DNA of 64,000 bases from Pseudomonadales bacterium (GTDB lineage: Bacteria > Pseudomonadota > Gammaproteobacteria > Pseudomonadales > Porticoccaceae): assembly GCA_024234435.1 (NCBI GenBank), contig JACKOF010000001.1, forward strand, positions 620,001 through 684,000. The letters run 5' to 3'. Of the stretch, positions 55,988-64,000 are shown piece after piece (position 1 is the stretch's first letter; the number at the start of each line of letters is the position of its first letter). The notes beneath the pieces were generated by a model that was not told the DNA's origin, made no database searches, and worked only from the letters and a program-made list of their open reading frames with translations. Position numbers and translations under genes: made by a program.

Positions 55988-57409
55988 ATGTCGATGGTCA
56001 CCAGTAATCGTTTGTTACCACTTCTTGCCGGTTCCGTTGTGCTGATGGCGGTGCTCGTCGCGGTGAAGTCCTGCTCCCCGAGTGACGAGCAACCTCAGTT
56101 GTTGGAAGCCGTGCCACAGGCACCGAAACCGGATGCCGATACACCGGCGGATACCATCAAGACACTGACGGCCAATGTCAGCGCCATGACTTCGGAGCTC
56201 AATGCCCTGCGCCGGGATAACACCGCACTCAAGCAGGAAAACCGCGATTTGATCGAAGACCGAAAGCAGATCGAAAACAACGTGCTGTCGAGAGTGCAGA
56301 CAGCCTTGGAGGCAAAACGTACCGACGCCGCGCCAAGCGAAACCACGTCGGCTATCGCCGCGTTGACGGCGAGGGTGGATTCCCTGGCCAACCGCTTTGG
56401 GACATCATCGACACAGCGGTCTTCCACGGGTTCTGATATTCCGGTCGGGCTCGGTCTGGATGGAGTCAGCACATCGGCGTCGGAAGCGGAATCACTGGTG
56501 TGGGTCAACCCCCTAGAGCTTGCGCCATCGCCTGATGCTGATAAGGAGACGTTGCTTAACCGCTTCACTCGCGGCAGCCGCAATGCGTTAGATAGCGCCG
56601 GTCCGGAAGTGAAATCGCTGGTAGCGAAAGGATCCGAAGCCCTCAATACTGCTCTGCCGGTCTACACCGTGCCGCGCAATGCCACCCTGATTGGATCAAC
56701 TGGCATGACCGCCTTGGTGGGCAGGGTGCCAATTCAGGGACAGGTGCGCGATCCCATGCCGTTCAAGGTGATTACCGGCAAAGAAAACCTGGCCGCCAAT
56801 GGACTGCGCATTCCAGGCATTGAAGGCATGATCTGGAGTGGAACGGCTGTTGGCGACTGGACGCTCTCCTGTGTGACCGGGAAATTGGAATCGGTGACCT
56901 TCGTGTTCGAGGACGGCACCATTCAGACCCTCTCCAGCGATGACAACCAACGGGGTGGTTCCAGTGGAAGCAGCGATAGACCGCTGGGCTGGATCTCCGA
57001 TGCGCGGGGTATCCCCTGTATCACGGGCGAACGCAAGACCAACGCTTCCGCATTCCTGGCACAACGCATTGGTGTGATGGCCCTCGAAGCCGCCGGTGAA
57101 GCGGCATCACAGGCCGAAACCACAACGCTGATCAATGATTCAGGCTCGGCCACCAGTGTGGTCTCCGGTGAGACCGGTAAATACGTACTGGGCAAAACCC
57201 TGAGCGGCGGTAGCGACGAAGTCGCCCAGTGGTTGCGGGAGCGTCAGGCACAGAGCTTCGATGCGGTCTTCGTGCCCGCCGGTGTCCAGCTGGCAATTCA
57301 CGTTGATCATGAACTCCCCATCGATTTCCATTCCAACGGCAGGAAACTTCATCATGAAACCAATCTTTTCCAGCAAGCGACGTTTACCACTGGTTCTGGT
57401 CTGGACTAG
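55988..57409 (+). CDS. TIGR03752-family ICE protein (TraB/VirB10-like)
   Basis: A 473-residue bitopic protein: anchor (about 9-26), a coiled coil (about 50-115, with IKTLTANVSAMTSELNALRR), a Ser/Thr-rich linker, and a beta-barrel domain with VGRVPIQGQVRDPMPFKVIT. This is the TraB/VirB10-type scaffold spanning both membranes. Its 3' end overlaps the following lipoprotein gene by 56 bp, in another frame. Confidence 0.88.
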   Translation: MSMVTSNRLLPLLAGSVVLMAVLVAVKSCSPSDEQPQLLEAVPQAPKPDADTPADTIKTLTANVSAMTSELNALRRDNTALKQENRDLIEDRKQIENNVLSRVQTALEAKRTDAAPSETTSAIAALTARVDSLANRFGTSSTQRSSTGSDIPVGLGLDGVSTSASEAESLVWVNPLELAPSPDADKETLLNRFTRGSRNALDSAGPEVKSLVAKGSEALNTALPVYTVPRNATLIGSTGMTALVGRVPIQGQVRDPMPFKVITGKENLAANGLRIPGIEGMIWSGTAVGDWTLSCVTGKLESVTFVFEDGTIQTLSSDDNQRGGSSGSSDRPLGWISDARGIPCITGERKTNASAFLAQRIGVMALEAAGEAASQAETTTLINDSGSATSVVSGETGKYVLGKTLSGGSDEVAQWLRERQAQSFDAVFVPAGVQLAIHVDHELPIDFHSNGRKLHHETNLFQQATFTTGSGLD

Positions 57410-57812
57410 CGCTCTGATGGTCGGCTGCGCCAGCACTAAAGAGACAGTACTACCGCAGGACGGCCCGACCATGAAGTCCATTTACGATCAGCACATGGTG
57501 GATGTTCAGAAGCCAGACCATCGGCGAGTCATCGGTGGTCAGCCGTTACCGCAATCTGGCATCGACCACTACCAGGGCTTTGTTCGAGAGGCTGCTAATG
57601 AAATCGACACGGTATTTCCCCGTCTGCCGAATCCTACGCTGGTGATGTATATCTTTCCTCACTTATCGGGCAGTGGACGCACTCCGGTACCAGGTTATGT
57701 CACCACCTTTCCCTTTTATGAAAAGGTGGAGTACGCCTTACCGGGAGAAGTGCCGGGGGAAGTGCCCGGTGAAGCGTCCGCAGCGGTCAATCATTCGACG
57801 TTGGATCAGTAG
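57354..57812 (+). CDS. TIGR03751-family ICE lipoprotein (TraV-like)
   Basis: A 152-residue protein with lipobox LMVGC (Cys about 23), then MKSIYDQHMVDVQKP and a proline-rich body with TLVMYIFPHLSGSGRTPVPG. TraV-like lipoprotein that anchors the outer core complex. ATG 57354 was chosen because it gives an ideal signal peptide; the frame upstream to 57261 is inside the previous gene. Confidence 0.88.
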   Translation: MKPIFSSKRRLPLVLVWTSALMVGCASTKETVLPQDGPTMKSIYDQHMVDVQKPDHRRVIGGQPLPQSGIDHYQGFVREAANEIDTVFPRLPNPTLVMYIFPHLSGSGRTPVPGYVTTFPFYEKVEYALPGEVPGEVPGEASAAVNHSTLDQ

Positions 57813-57821
57813 GAACGCCTG

Positions 57822-60542
57822 ATGCCAAAACATAAACCTAACCTTCCTGAGGGTGAGCCCTTAACCGCTGCCGCGGTCAAACAACACTATACCCGCCCGC
57901 CTTCGTTTACCGATTTGCTGCCCTGGATGGAATACATTCCCGAGAGTAGAGCTTTTCTGTTAGAGGACGGGGTCAGCCTCGGCGCCATGTTCGAGGTGCA
58001 GCCGGTCGGTTGCGAGGCGAGGACGCCGGCCTTTATGGCCCAGCTGCGAGACGCCATTCAAACGGCAATCAATGAGGCCATTCCCGAGCGCGACGATGCG
58101 CCTTGGGTCTTACAGATCTATGTACAGGACGAGCCCAGGCTAACTCAATTCAATGAGTCGTTGGCCAGTTATCCATCGCCGGCGGTTCGTGCATCGGATT
58201 ATTCTCAACATTACCTGTCGGTGATGTCGAAGCACCTGCAAGCGATTTCCCGGCCGGGTGGGTTGTTTGACGATACCACCGTCACCGGTTCGCGTTGGCA
58301 GGGGCAGCAACGGCGGATCCGCGTTGTGCTCTATCGTCGTTTAGCAAGCAATGGCAAAACGCCACCCGCTGTTGAAGTGGAGGAAGCGCTCAATGACGTG
58401 GCCACCAAATGGATCGCCTCACTGGCCTCTGCTGGAATCAACGCCCAACGGGCCAGTGGTCAGGCGTTTTATCAGTGGTTGCTGAGCTGGTTCAATCCCA
58501 ATCCACCGCTGGCAGACGGCAATCCGGAATCACTGATGCAGTTGGCACCCTATCCGGGTGATGACAATTTGCCGTTCGGCTATGACTTTGCCGAACAGCT
58601 GACGCTGTCGATGCCACACTCCGATGAGGCAACCTCGAGCTGGATTTTCGATAATATGCCGCACACCGTCGTGACCGTACAAAGCTTGCGGCGGGCCCCG
58701 GACATCGGGCACTTCACGGCGGAGCGCCAGGCCGGGGATCAGGTGTATTCGCTGTTCGATCGTTTGCCCGAGCACACCATCATGGCAATAACACTCACGC
58801 TCAAACCGCAAGACACCACCCGCAATCACATTGCCCAGATCAAGCGCGCAGCGGTGGGTGATTCCGCAGAGGCGTCGATCACCCGGGAAGATGCGGAACA
58901 CGTGGAGCGGGAAATGGCGCAGGGCAACAAGCTGTATCCCGTGAGCATGGCCTTCTATGTGCGCGGAGATAATCAAAAGGCGCTACGGAACAATTTGAAT
59001 CGTCTCCACGCGCTGCTTTTGCCCAATGGTCTGCAGCCCATTGCCCAGGAAGCTGACCTGCTGTCGCTCGACAGTTACATCCGTAACCTGCCCATGGCCT
59101 ACGACGCCGACCTGGACAAATCCCGCCGTCGCTCGCGCCTGATCTTCTCCCGGCATATTGCCAATTTGGTACCGTTCTACGGCCGTTCCCGTGGCACCGG
59201 TCATCCCGGCCTGGTGTTCTACAACCGGGGTGCCGAACCGCTGGTCTTCGATCCGTTGCACCGGGATGACCGCAAGAAGAACGCCCACATGCTGATCCTG
59301 GGGCCGACGGGGGCGGGCAAGTCAGCACTGCTAGTGTATCTGTTGCAGCAGATGATGGCACGACACCGGCCACGGATTTTTATCATCGAGGCCGGGGCTT
59401 CGTTTTCGTTGTTGGGGCAGCATTTTGCGCATCACGGTCTGTCAGTGAACCAGATCACCCTGAACCCCAATGTCGATGTCAGCCTGCCGCCCTTTGCCGA
59501 TGCGCTTCGACTGCTGGATCGTCGCCATGCGTTTAATCCGCTCGACGTCGATGAGTCCACAATGGAGGAGACGTTAGACGAAGATGATGAGATGGACGAA
59601 GAGGGCGGCGGGCGCGATATTCTCGGCGAAATGGAGATTGCTGCACGTATCATGATCACCGGTGGCGATGAACGTGAAGACGCGCGATTGACCCGGGCCG
59701 ACCGACTGCTGATCCGTAATGCCATATTCCTTGCCGCAAAAACCGTGAAAGAGACCAGTCGACCCCAGGTGATTACCCAGGATGTGGTCAACGCCTTCCA
59801 GACCATCGCCACCAACAGGGAATTGCCCGAACACCGGCGTAATCGAGCACTGGAAATGGGGGATGGTATGGCGCTGTTCTGTTCGGGCCTGGCGGGCCAC
59901 TTCTTCAACCGGCCGGGGCAGTCCTGGCCAGAAGCCGATGTCACCATCCTCGAAATGGGCATGCTGGCCCGGGAAGGCTACGAAGATCAACTCACCGTCG
60001 CTTACCTGTCCATGATGAGTCACATCAACGACCTGGTGGAACGTCATCAACACGACGATCGGCCCACGCTGGTGGTGACTGACGAAGGCCATATCATTAC
60101 CACCAATCCCTTGCTGGCGCGCTACGTGGTCAAGATCACCAAGATGTGGCGCAAGCTCGGTGCCTGGTTCTGGATTGCCACCCAGAATCTGGAAGACTTT
60201 CCGGATGCCAGCCGCAAGATGCTCAATATGATGGAGTGGTGGCTGTGCCTGGTCATGCCGAAAGAGGAGGTGGAGCAGATCGCCCGCTTCAAGGATCTCA
60301 ATGACGAACAGCGCAACCTGCTGTTGTCTGCCCGCAAGGAGCCGGGGAAATACGTAGAGGGTGTGGTACTGGCCGACAAGGTCGAAGCGCTGTTCCGCAA
60401 CGTACCGCCAGCCTTATCGCTCGCCCTGGCCATGACCGAAAAGCACGAAAAGGCCGAGCGCGCCGCCATTATGCGCGAAAAAAACTGTAGTGAGTTGGAA
60501 GCGGTGTATGAAGTGGCGCAAAGAATCGCATGCAAACGGTAA
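57822..60542 (+). CDS. TIGR03744-family conjugative ATPase (VirB4/TraC-like)
   Basis: A 906-residue ATPase. The N-terminal half (SYPSPAVRA, PGDDNLPFGYDFAEQLTLSM) matches the family; Walker A is LILGPTGAGKSALLVYLL (about 491-508), Walker B TLVVTDEGHIIT (about 747-758). It powers assembly of the channel. It is the last recognisable transfer gene here; in related elements TraU, TraN and TraG follow. Confidence 0.92.
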   Translation: MPKHKPNLPEGEPLTAAAVKQHYTRPPSFTDLLPWMEYIPESRAFLLEDGVSLGAMFEVQPVGCEARTPAFMAQLRDAIQTAINEAIPERDDAPWVLQIYVQDEPRLTQFNESLASYPSPAVRASDYSQHYLSVMSKHLQAISRPGGLFDDTTVTGSRWQGQQRRIRVVLYRRLASNGKTPPAVEVEEALNDVATKWIASLASAGINAQRASGQAFYQWLLSWFNPNPPLADGNPESLMQLAPYPGDDNLPFGYDFAEQLTLSMPHSDEATSSWIFDNMPHTVVTVQSLRRAPDIGHFTAERQAGDQVYSLFDRLPEHTIMAITLTLKPQDTTRNHIAQIKRAAVGDSAEASITREDAEHVEREMAQGNKLYPVSMAFYVRGDNQKALRNNLNRLHALLLPNGLQPIAQEADLLSLDSYIRNLPMAYDADLDKSRRRSRLIFSRHIANLVPFYGRSRGTGHPGLVFYNRGAEPLVFDPLHRDDRKKNAHMLILGPTGAGKSALLVYLLQQMMARHRPRIFIIEAGASFSLLGQHFAHHGLSVNQITLNPNVDVSLPPFADALRLLDRRHAFNPLDVDESTMEETLDEDDEMDEEGGGRDILGEMEIAARIMITGGDEREDARLTRADRLLIRNAIFLAAKTVKETSRPQVITQDVVNAFQTIATNRELPEHRRNRALEMGDGMALFCSGLAGHFFNRPGQSWPEADVTILEMGMLAREGYEDQLTVAYLSMMSHINDLVERHQHDDRPTLVVTDEGHIITTNPLLARYVVKITKMWRKLGAWFWIATQNLEDFPDASRKMLNMMEWWLCLVMPKEEVEQIARFKDLNDEQRNLLLSARKEPGKYVEGVVLADKVEALFRNVPPALSLALAMTEKHEKAERAAIMREKNCSELEAVYEVAQRIACKR

Positions 60543-60818
60543 TGATTTCGGAAAAAAATAGTATAAGGCTTTGATCAAATGTATGAGTGAATTATGATCA
60601 TGAGAAAAGGGCTGTTTAACAAAATATAAGAGCGAATACGCGTCTACGATGTTTTTTGTTCAATCAATTAAAGGGCTAAATTAATTAATATCGTAGGCTT
60701 TTGACGCGTCTGCCGGGCTGTATGAAGGTATTTACCGCATGAATGGGGGGGGGTGCGAACCAAGCTTGGGTTTGGACCAAAGGACGGGTGTTTCCGCCTC
60801 ATTACACGAAAATAAGAT

Positions 60819-61244
60819 ATGACAATCAATATGAGGCACTATCTCGCAGATACCATTGCGATGGTTGTATTTTCCACCGTCTGTGGGGCTTTTATCGAGG
60901 TCATTATCGCCGGGCTATCATTCGATCAATCCATGAGAATCCGTCTCGCAGCGATACCCATTATGCTCTTTGCCGGAAGGCCTTATGGCATTTACAGAGA
61001 TTGGTTGCTTAAGCTTTTAGGTGATGAGAATTCGGGGCAGTTAAAAGTGGCAATAATAGATACTTTCGCGAACTTAACTTTTCAAATGACCTTGTATTTA
61101 ATCCTTCTTTTTCTGAGCGGAGCAACAATAATACAGGCGGTAAAAGCAGGGCTTTCAATACTCTTATTCCTTGTCATTTCCGGACGCCCCTATGGTATTT
61201 TTTTGATTTATTGTCGGAAGATGTTTGGTGTGTCGGATAATTAG
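60819..61244 (+). CDS. AlaE-like alanine exporter family protein
   Basis: A 141-residue protein with four membrane segments and the AlaE signature: ADTIAMVVFSTVCGAFIEV, then RLAAIPIMLFAGRPYGIYRDW and a C-terminal SGRPYGIFLIYCRKMF. E. coli AlaE exports L-alanine. The gene has A/T-rich codon use unlike the ICE core, so the ICE block has ended. Confidence 0.85.
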   Translation: MTINMRHYLADTIAMVVFSTVCGAFIEVIIAGLSFDQSMRIRLAAIPIMLFAGRPYGIYRDWLLKLLGDENSGQLKVAIIDTFANLTFQMTLYLILLFLSGATIIQAVKAGLSILLFLVISGRPYGIFLIYCRKMFGVSDN

Positions 61245-61276
61245 AAGAACTAGCAGCAGGATTGGTAACTGATGTT

Positions 61277-61470
61277 ATGTATAGGCGGGATAATAGGAAT
61301 ACCTACATTATTTTACTGAGAGGTGTGAATGTCGGGGGTAAAAATATGATCCCGATGGGATTGGGCGTTCTAAATTGGTCGTGGGTATAGAAGCTTGTTT
61401 GGGTGTCCCAGCAACGGGGCGCAATTTGAATACAGTTAACAAACTCAAAGAAATGTTGAGAAATGCATAA
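61277..61470 (+). pseudogene. DUF1697 family gene, internally deleted
   Basis: The 5' part gives NTYIILLRGVNVGGKNMIPM, the DUF1697 N-terminus. After this, the 16-bp sequence at 61363-61378 intervenes; the 3' part, in another frame, gives LGVPATGRNLNTVNKLKEML and a stop at 61470, matching the family C-terminus. The roughly 120-residue middle is missing. The break coincides with the repeat shared with the integrase region. Confidence 0.65.
61363..61378 (+). repeat. 16-bp direct repeat, right copy
   Basis: GGGCGTTCTAAATTGG, identical to 30640-30655 and in the same orientation. It sits in the deletion junction of the DUF1697 gene. Confidence 0.7.
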
Positions 61471-61746
61471 AAGCGCATCAATATCGTTTTTTATCTGTCA
61501 CCAGACGCTGGTACCTTGTGTTGTTGGTGTGAGTATCTGGCAATAATGAAGCAAGTATCTTATTGAACAAGGTTCGCGGGCAAGCGTAACGCAGTGTCGT
61601 GAAACGAGTTGTTCTCGTCAATCGCCGTTTGACCCTTTTTGGCGCTCTGTCAAAATCACACCATAATACTGTTTGCATATACAGTATCATGTGATAGCCT
61701 TGCACTTGCCTATAATTTTTAAGCTGACACATAAAAAGGAGGATTT
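61471..61746. other. 276-bp gap with LexA-box-like palindrome
   Basis: No convincing gene. It contains the LexA-box-like palindrome (61667-61686) listed next and AAGGAGG at 61736-61742, the ribosome site of the following gene. Confidence 0.55.
61667..61686. promoter_or_regulatory. LexA (SOS) box-like palindrome
   Basis: TACTGT-N8-ACAGTA, with CTGT and ACAG separated by 8 nt as in the gammaproteobacterial LexA consensus and two extra matched bases outside. It lies 60 bp before the VOC-family gene; no SOS gene is visible on the other side within the gap. Confidence 0.6.
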
Positions 61747-62217
61747 ATGTCCGTTAGGCCCATTCCCGAAGGCTACCATGCGATAACGCCCTACTTAAGT
61801 ATTAGTGGCGCGGCAGAAGCCATAGAATTTTACAAGTGTGCATTGGGTGCAGAAGAGCTGTTTCGCCTAGCGGCACCCAATGGAGACATCATGCACGCTG
61901 AAATAAAAATAGGTGACTCCGCCATCATGTTAGCGGAGTCGTGCGAAGAATCCGGGTTTCGTAACCCCAAAAAATTGGAGGGAACCTCTGTAGGGATTCA
62001 CCTCTATGTAGAGAATGTTGACGAAATATTTTCACGAGCAATTGAGGCGGGTGCCAAAGTGGTTAAGCCTGTTGAAAATCAGTTTTATGGTGATCGTAAC
62101 GGAACGGTGGAAGATCCCTTTGGGCATTTGTGGTTTATTGCCACTCACATAGAAGATCTTAACCCTGAGGAAATTTCAGCGCGTGCTAAGGCATTATACG
62201 AACAGGGCGGTAAGTAG
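61747..62217 (+). CDS. VOC/glyoxalase family protein (PhnB-like)
   Basis: A 156-residue protein with two beta-alpha-beta modules: YHAITPYLSISGAAEAIEFY, and later IHLYVENVDEIFSRAIEAGA and YGDRNGTVEDPFGHLWFIAT. This is the vicinal-oxygen-chelate fold of the PhnB/bleomycin-resistance group. AAGGAGG is perfectly spaced before ATG 61747. The substrate cannot be told. Confidence 0.88.
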   Translation: MSVRPIPEGYHAITPYLSISGAAEAIEFYKCALGAEELFRLAAPNGDIMHAEIKIGDSAIMLAESCEESGFRNPKKLEGTSVGIHLYVENVDEIFSRAIEAGAKVVKPVENQFYGDRNGTVEDPFGHLWFIATHIEDLNPEEISARAKALYEQGGK

Positions 62218-62257
62218 ATAGCAGTAAGCACACAAGAGAAAAATCGGAGGTTTCAGA

Positions 62258-63007
62258 ATGACTTTTACAGGAAGAGTAGCGCTCGTCACTGGAGCTGGAA
62301 CAGGCAATGGTGAAGCGATAGCGGAACGACTCCATAAAGGTGGGGCTTCTGTGGTGTTGGTGAGCCGACATTTGGAACCTATACAAAAAGTCTGCGCAAG
62401 AATTGACCCCAATGCCGAGCGAACACTGGCTATTGAGTCTGATGTGCGAGATCCAAAAGCCATTGAAGAGGCTGTCAGAGCAACAATTGATCGATTCGGT
62501 CGTCTTGATTTCGCTGTCAATAATGCGGGTGTGACCGGTACGGCAGGGGTACCTATACAAGATGTTGATATCGATGTTTGGAAGGAGGTCATTGATATCG
62601 ATGTGTCAGGCGTTTTTTATTGCATGAAATATGAAATACCGGCGATGTTATCGAGTGGTGGTGGCGCGATTGTGAACATGTCATCGGCGAATGGTTTGGT
62701 GGGGCTGGCGGGAATGTCGGCGTATACAACAGCCAAGCATGCCATTATCGGCTTAACCAAGTCTGCCGCGCTGGAGTTGGCGGACTCCAATATCAGAGTT
62801 AATGCGGTTGCGCCAGGTTACGTTGCAACGCCAAGAATTCTTGACTCCGGCAAAGAGGTCACTGACTGGATGGCAAGTGTGCATCCAATGAAGAGACTGG
62901 CGACTCGGGAAGAAGTCGCTGAGTTGGTTGCATATCTCCTTAGCGATACCGCTTCCTTTATTACCGGTAGTGTTCATTCAATTGATGGCGGATATACAGC
63001 GCAATAA
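62258..63007 (+). CDS. SDR family NAD(P)-dependent oxidoreductase
   Basis: A 249-residue classical short-chain dehydrogenase: TGAGTGNGEAIAERL (cofactor loop, with NG in place of the usual IG), NNAG, catalytic Ser in VNMSSANG, Tyr-Lys in AYTTAKHA, and PGYVATPR. GGAGG precedes the ATG. It is 40 bp past the VOC gene, probably in one transcript. The substrate class is unknown. Confidence 0.9.
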   Translation: MTFTGRVALVTGAGTGNGEAIAERLHKGGASVVLVSRHLEPIQKVCARIDPNAERTLAIESDVRDPKAIEEAVRATIDRFGRLDFAVNNAGVTGTAGVPIQDVDIDVWKEVIDIDVSGVFYCMKYEIPAMLSSGGGAIVNMSSANGLVGLAGMSAYTTAKHAIIGLTKSAALELADSNIRVNAVAPGYVATPRILDSGKEVTDWMASVHPMKRLATREEVAELVAYLLSDTASFITGSVHSIDGGYTAQ

Positions 63008-63129
63008 AGAGGCGTGGCATAACAACTGGAAGGGATCAAATTTTGCACTAGCGGGGTCTCTTCCTATCTCGATGAGGTGCAACTTAAACTTCAGTGAACT
63101 ATGAACCAATTAAGAGGGTAGAAAAAACG

Positions 63130-63312
63130 ATGAAAGCAAAGGGAAAATGTCTATGTGGCTCTATTGAGCTGGAAGTTGAGCTATCAAATACTGAAGTCGC
63201 TGCTTGTCATTGTAGTATGTGTAGAACGTGGTCCGGTGGCCCAATGCTGGTTATCGACAGCGGGGAGTTAAAGAAAATTGATCCTGCCCCCAATTCCCGG
63301 ACACCGGGCTAA
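63130..63312 (+). pseudogene. GFA/CENP-V family gene, truncated by an IS
   Basis: The first 50 residues encode KCLCGSIELEVEL and ACHCSMCRTWSGGPM, the zinc-binding cysteines of glutathione-dependent formaldehyde-activating-like proteins. The frame then crosses at about 63279 into the IS left end and stops at 63312 after 10 foreign residues. The normal protein is about 110-130 residues. A GTG start at 63094 is an alternative. Confidence 0.8.
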
Positions 63313-63342
63313 GAGAGTAATCTCTAACCCCCAAGGTGTTCA

Positions 63343-63642
63343 ATGAAAACCAAAGTGACCAAAAAACGTACAGAGCGCAAGACATATTCACCCCAGTTCA
63401 AAGAGCAAGCGCTGGAGCTTGCCGGCCGGGAGGGAGTGGCCAAGGCCGCAAAGGACCTGGGTATCGCCGAGACGATGCTTTATAACTGGCGGGCCAAACG
63501 GTTACAAACTGGCCAGAGCTTCGAAGAGCAAAAGCTTCAACAGGCGGAAATGGCGAGGCTGAAGCGGGAGAACGCCCGTCTGGAGGAAGAGGTCGCCTTT
63601 TTAAAAAAGGCGGCGGCGTACTTCGCGAAACAACCGAAGTGA
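63343..63642 (+). CDS. IS3-family transposase OrfA
   Basis: A 99-residue protein with a helix-turn-helix (YSPQFKEQALELAGREGVAK; GIAETMLYNWRAK) and a leucine-zipper-like end (EMARLKRENARLEEEVAFLK). OrfA binds the IS ends. Its 3' part holds the slippery run A6G at 63603-63609. Confidence 0.93.
   Translation: MKTKVTKKRTERKTYSPQFKEQALELAGREGVAKAAKDLGIAETMLYNWRAKRLQTGQSFEEQKLQQAEMARLKRENARLEEEVAFLKKAAAYFAKQPK
63603..63609 (+). promoter_or_regulatory. Slippery A6G heptamer for programmed -1 frameshift
   Basis: AAAAAAG is set in phase as A-AAA-AAG in orfA, 36 nt before its stop. A -1 slip continues in the orfB frame (GGGVLRETTEVRYA then M of OrfB), giving the OrfAB transposase as known for IS3 elements. 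Confidence 0.8.
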
Positions 63643-63650
63643 GGTACGCA

Positions 63651-64000
63651 ATGATCAGGTCATTAGAATCCGATTTCCGGATCGGCACCATGTGCAGGCT
63701 ATTGACGGTATCGCGCAGCGGCTTCTATGCATGGAGGCATCGTCAACCTACTGTCCGCCAACTGGCCAATGAAGCACTGGCGGAGGATATCAAAGCGATC
63801 TTCACTGCACACAAAGGCCGCGCAGGCGCCCCCAGAATCACTCGGGAGTTGCGCGACCAAGGCAAGCCAGCCGACCGCAAGCGGGTTGCCAAAGTTATGC
63901 GCACGCAAGGTTTAAGAGCCAAGGCAGCGAGGAAGTTCAAGGCAACCACCAACAGCAACCATAGCCTGCCAGTCGCGCCCAATCTGCTGGAGCAAAATTT
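63651..64000 (+). CDS. IS3-family transposase OrfB, partial
   Basis: ATG 63651 begins RSLESDFRIGTMCRLLTVSR, then SGFYAWRHR and the HTH_21 region with GRAGAPRITRELRDQGKPAD. The DDE catalytic domain lies beyond the window edge. It is made mainly as the OrfAB fusion. Confidence 0.9.
   Translation, partial: MIRSLESDFRIGTMCRLLTVSRSGFYAWRHRQPTVRQLANEALAEDIKAIFTAHKGRAGAPRITRELRDQGKPADRKRVAKVMRTQGLRAKAARKFKATTNSNHSLPVAPNLLEQN

Larger units (their letters stand above)
63279..64000 (+). mobile_element. IS3-family insertion sequence, left part
   Basis: The left end begins with the IS3-typical TG (TGATCCTGCCCCCAATTCCC, 63279-63298) and carries orfA and the start of orfB. It interrupts the GFA-family gene. 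The right end lies beyond the window, so length and target duplication cannot be given. Confidence 0.85.

Noticed and set aside
60639..60710. ACGCGTCT repeated and CTACGAT/ATCGTAG inverted pair after the VirB4 gene
   Set aside because: Short and imperfect; could be the end of the transfer block but does not match the att half or the 16-bp repeat.
61478..61732. Leftward 84-codon frame crossing the LexA-like box
   Set aside because: Would place the LexA box inside the coding part; composition is Arg/Thr-rich and resembles no SOS protein.
1..64000. CRISPR arrays
   Set aside because: I looked for regularly spaced identical repeats and saw none; MORN repeats at 2.8-3.6 kb are protein-level only.

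Overview
The window looks like a chromosome segment of a marine-type gammaproteobacterium. Spongiibacteraceae or Cellvibrionales is my guess, from the TonB-receptor/DUF7064/kinase catabolic cluster, SelO, HopJ-family and YehS-family genes; no rRNA is present to confirm it. A large integrated mobile element fills the middle of the window.

1-11.6 kb is mixed chromosomal and accessory DNA. It holds a truncated CMD/AhpD-like gene divergent from a MocR regulator, a MORN-repeat/C13-peptidase fusion, a secreted protein with a possible MACPF-like patch, a HopJ-family protein, an XRE regulator facing a membrane protein and lipoproteins, a secreted protein whose 3' end lies in an IS1182-type transposase scar, a GrpB-family protein and YehS. 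A 5' scrap of a serine recombinase lies at 6.4 kb. 11.6-18.7 kb holds selO, an MdlAB-like heterodimeric ABC exporter, a nitronate monooxygenase and an MscS-like channel. 18.8-28.2 kb looks like a catabolic cluster: an APH-fold kinase, a tandem TetR regulator, a TonB-dependent receptor, two paralogous DUF7064-type proteins, a second APH-fold kinase coupled to a small helical protein, and an ABM monooxygenase.

At 28.98 kb the 3' half of a tRNA-Leu(CAA) gene lies next to a tyrosine integrase, which marks one end of a genomic island. Its control module (two AlpA-like proteins, a LexA/CI-type repressor and a Cro-like protein, with repeated TTAGC/GCTAA operators) leads into the core of a PFGI-1/SXT-type integrative conjugative element (ICE, 32-60.5 kb, visibly richer in G+C). 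The ICE carries ParB, DUF2857, STY4528-like, TIGR03761, an integrase-domain protein, PilL, TIGR03759, a transglycosylase, TIGR03765, TraD, TIGR03747, RAQPRD, the TIGR03758/03745/03750/03746/03749/03752/03751 set and the VirB4-type TIGR03744 ATPase. It appears degenerate. The genes resembling parM, DUF3577, radC, pilL, traD, an Xre antitoxin and a YobI-type NTPase all contain frameshifts, and the genes that normally follow the VirB4 homologue (TraU, TraN, TraG, relaxase) are absent. Its cargo slot between TIGR03747 and RAQPRD holds a RES-Xre toxin-antitoxin pair with twin operators, a DEDDh exonuclease and the large split YobI-type NTPase, which makes it the best candidate for an undescribed defence or stress module.

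60.8-64 kb carries an AlaE-like exporter, a DUF1697 gene apparently collapsed around a 16-bp sequence also found beside the integrase, a LexA-box-like palindrome, a VOC protein, an SDR oxidoreductase and a GFA-family gene cut by an IS3-family insertion sequence that runs off the right edge.
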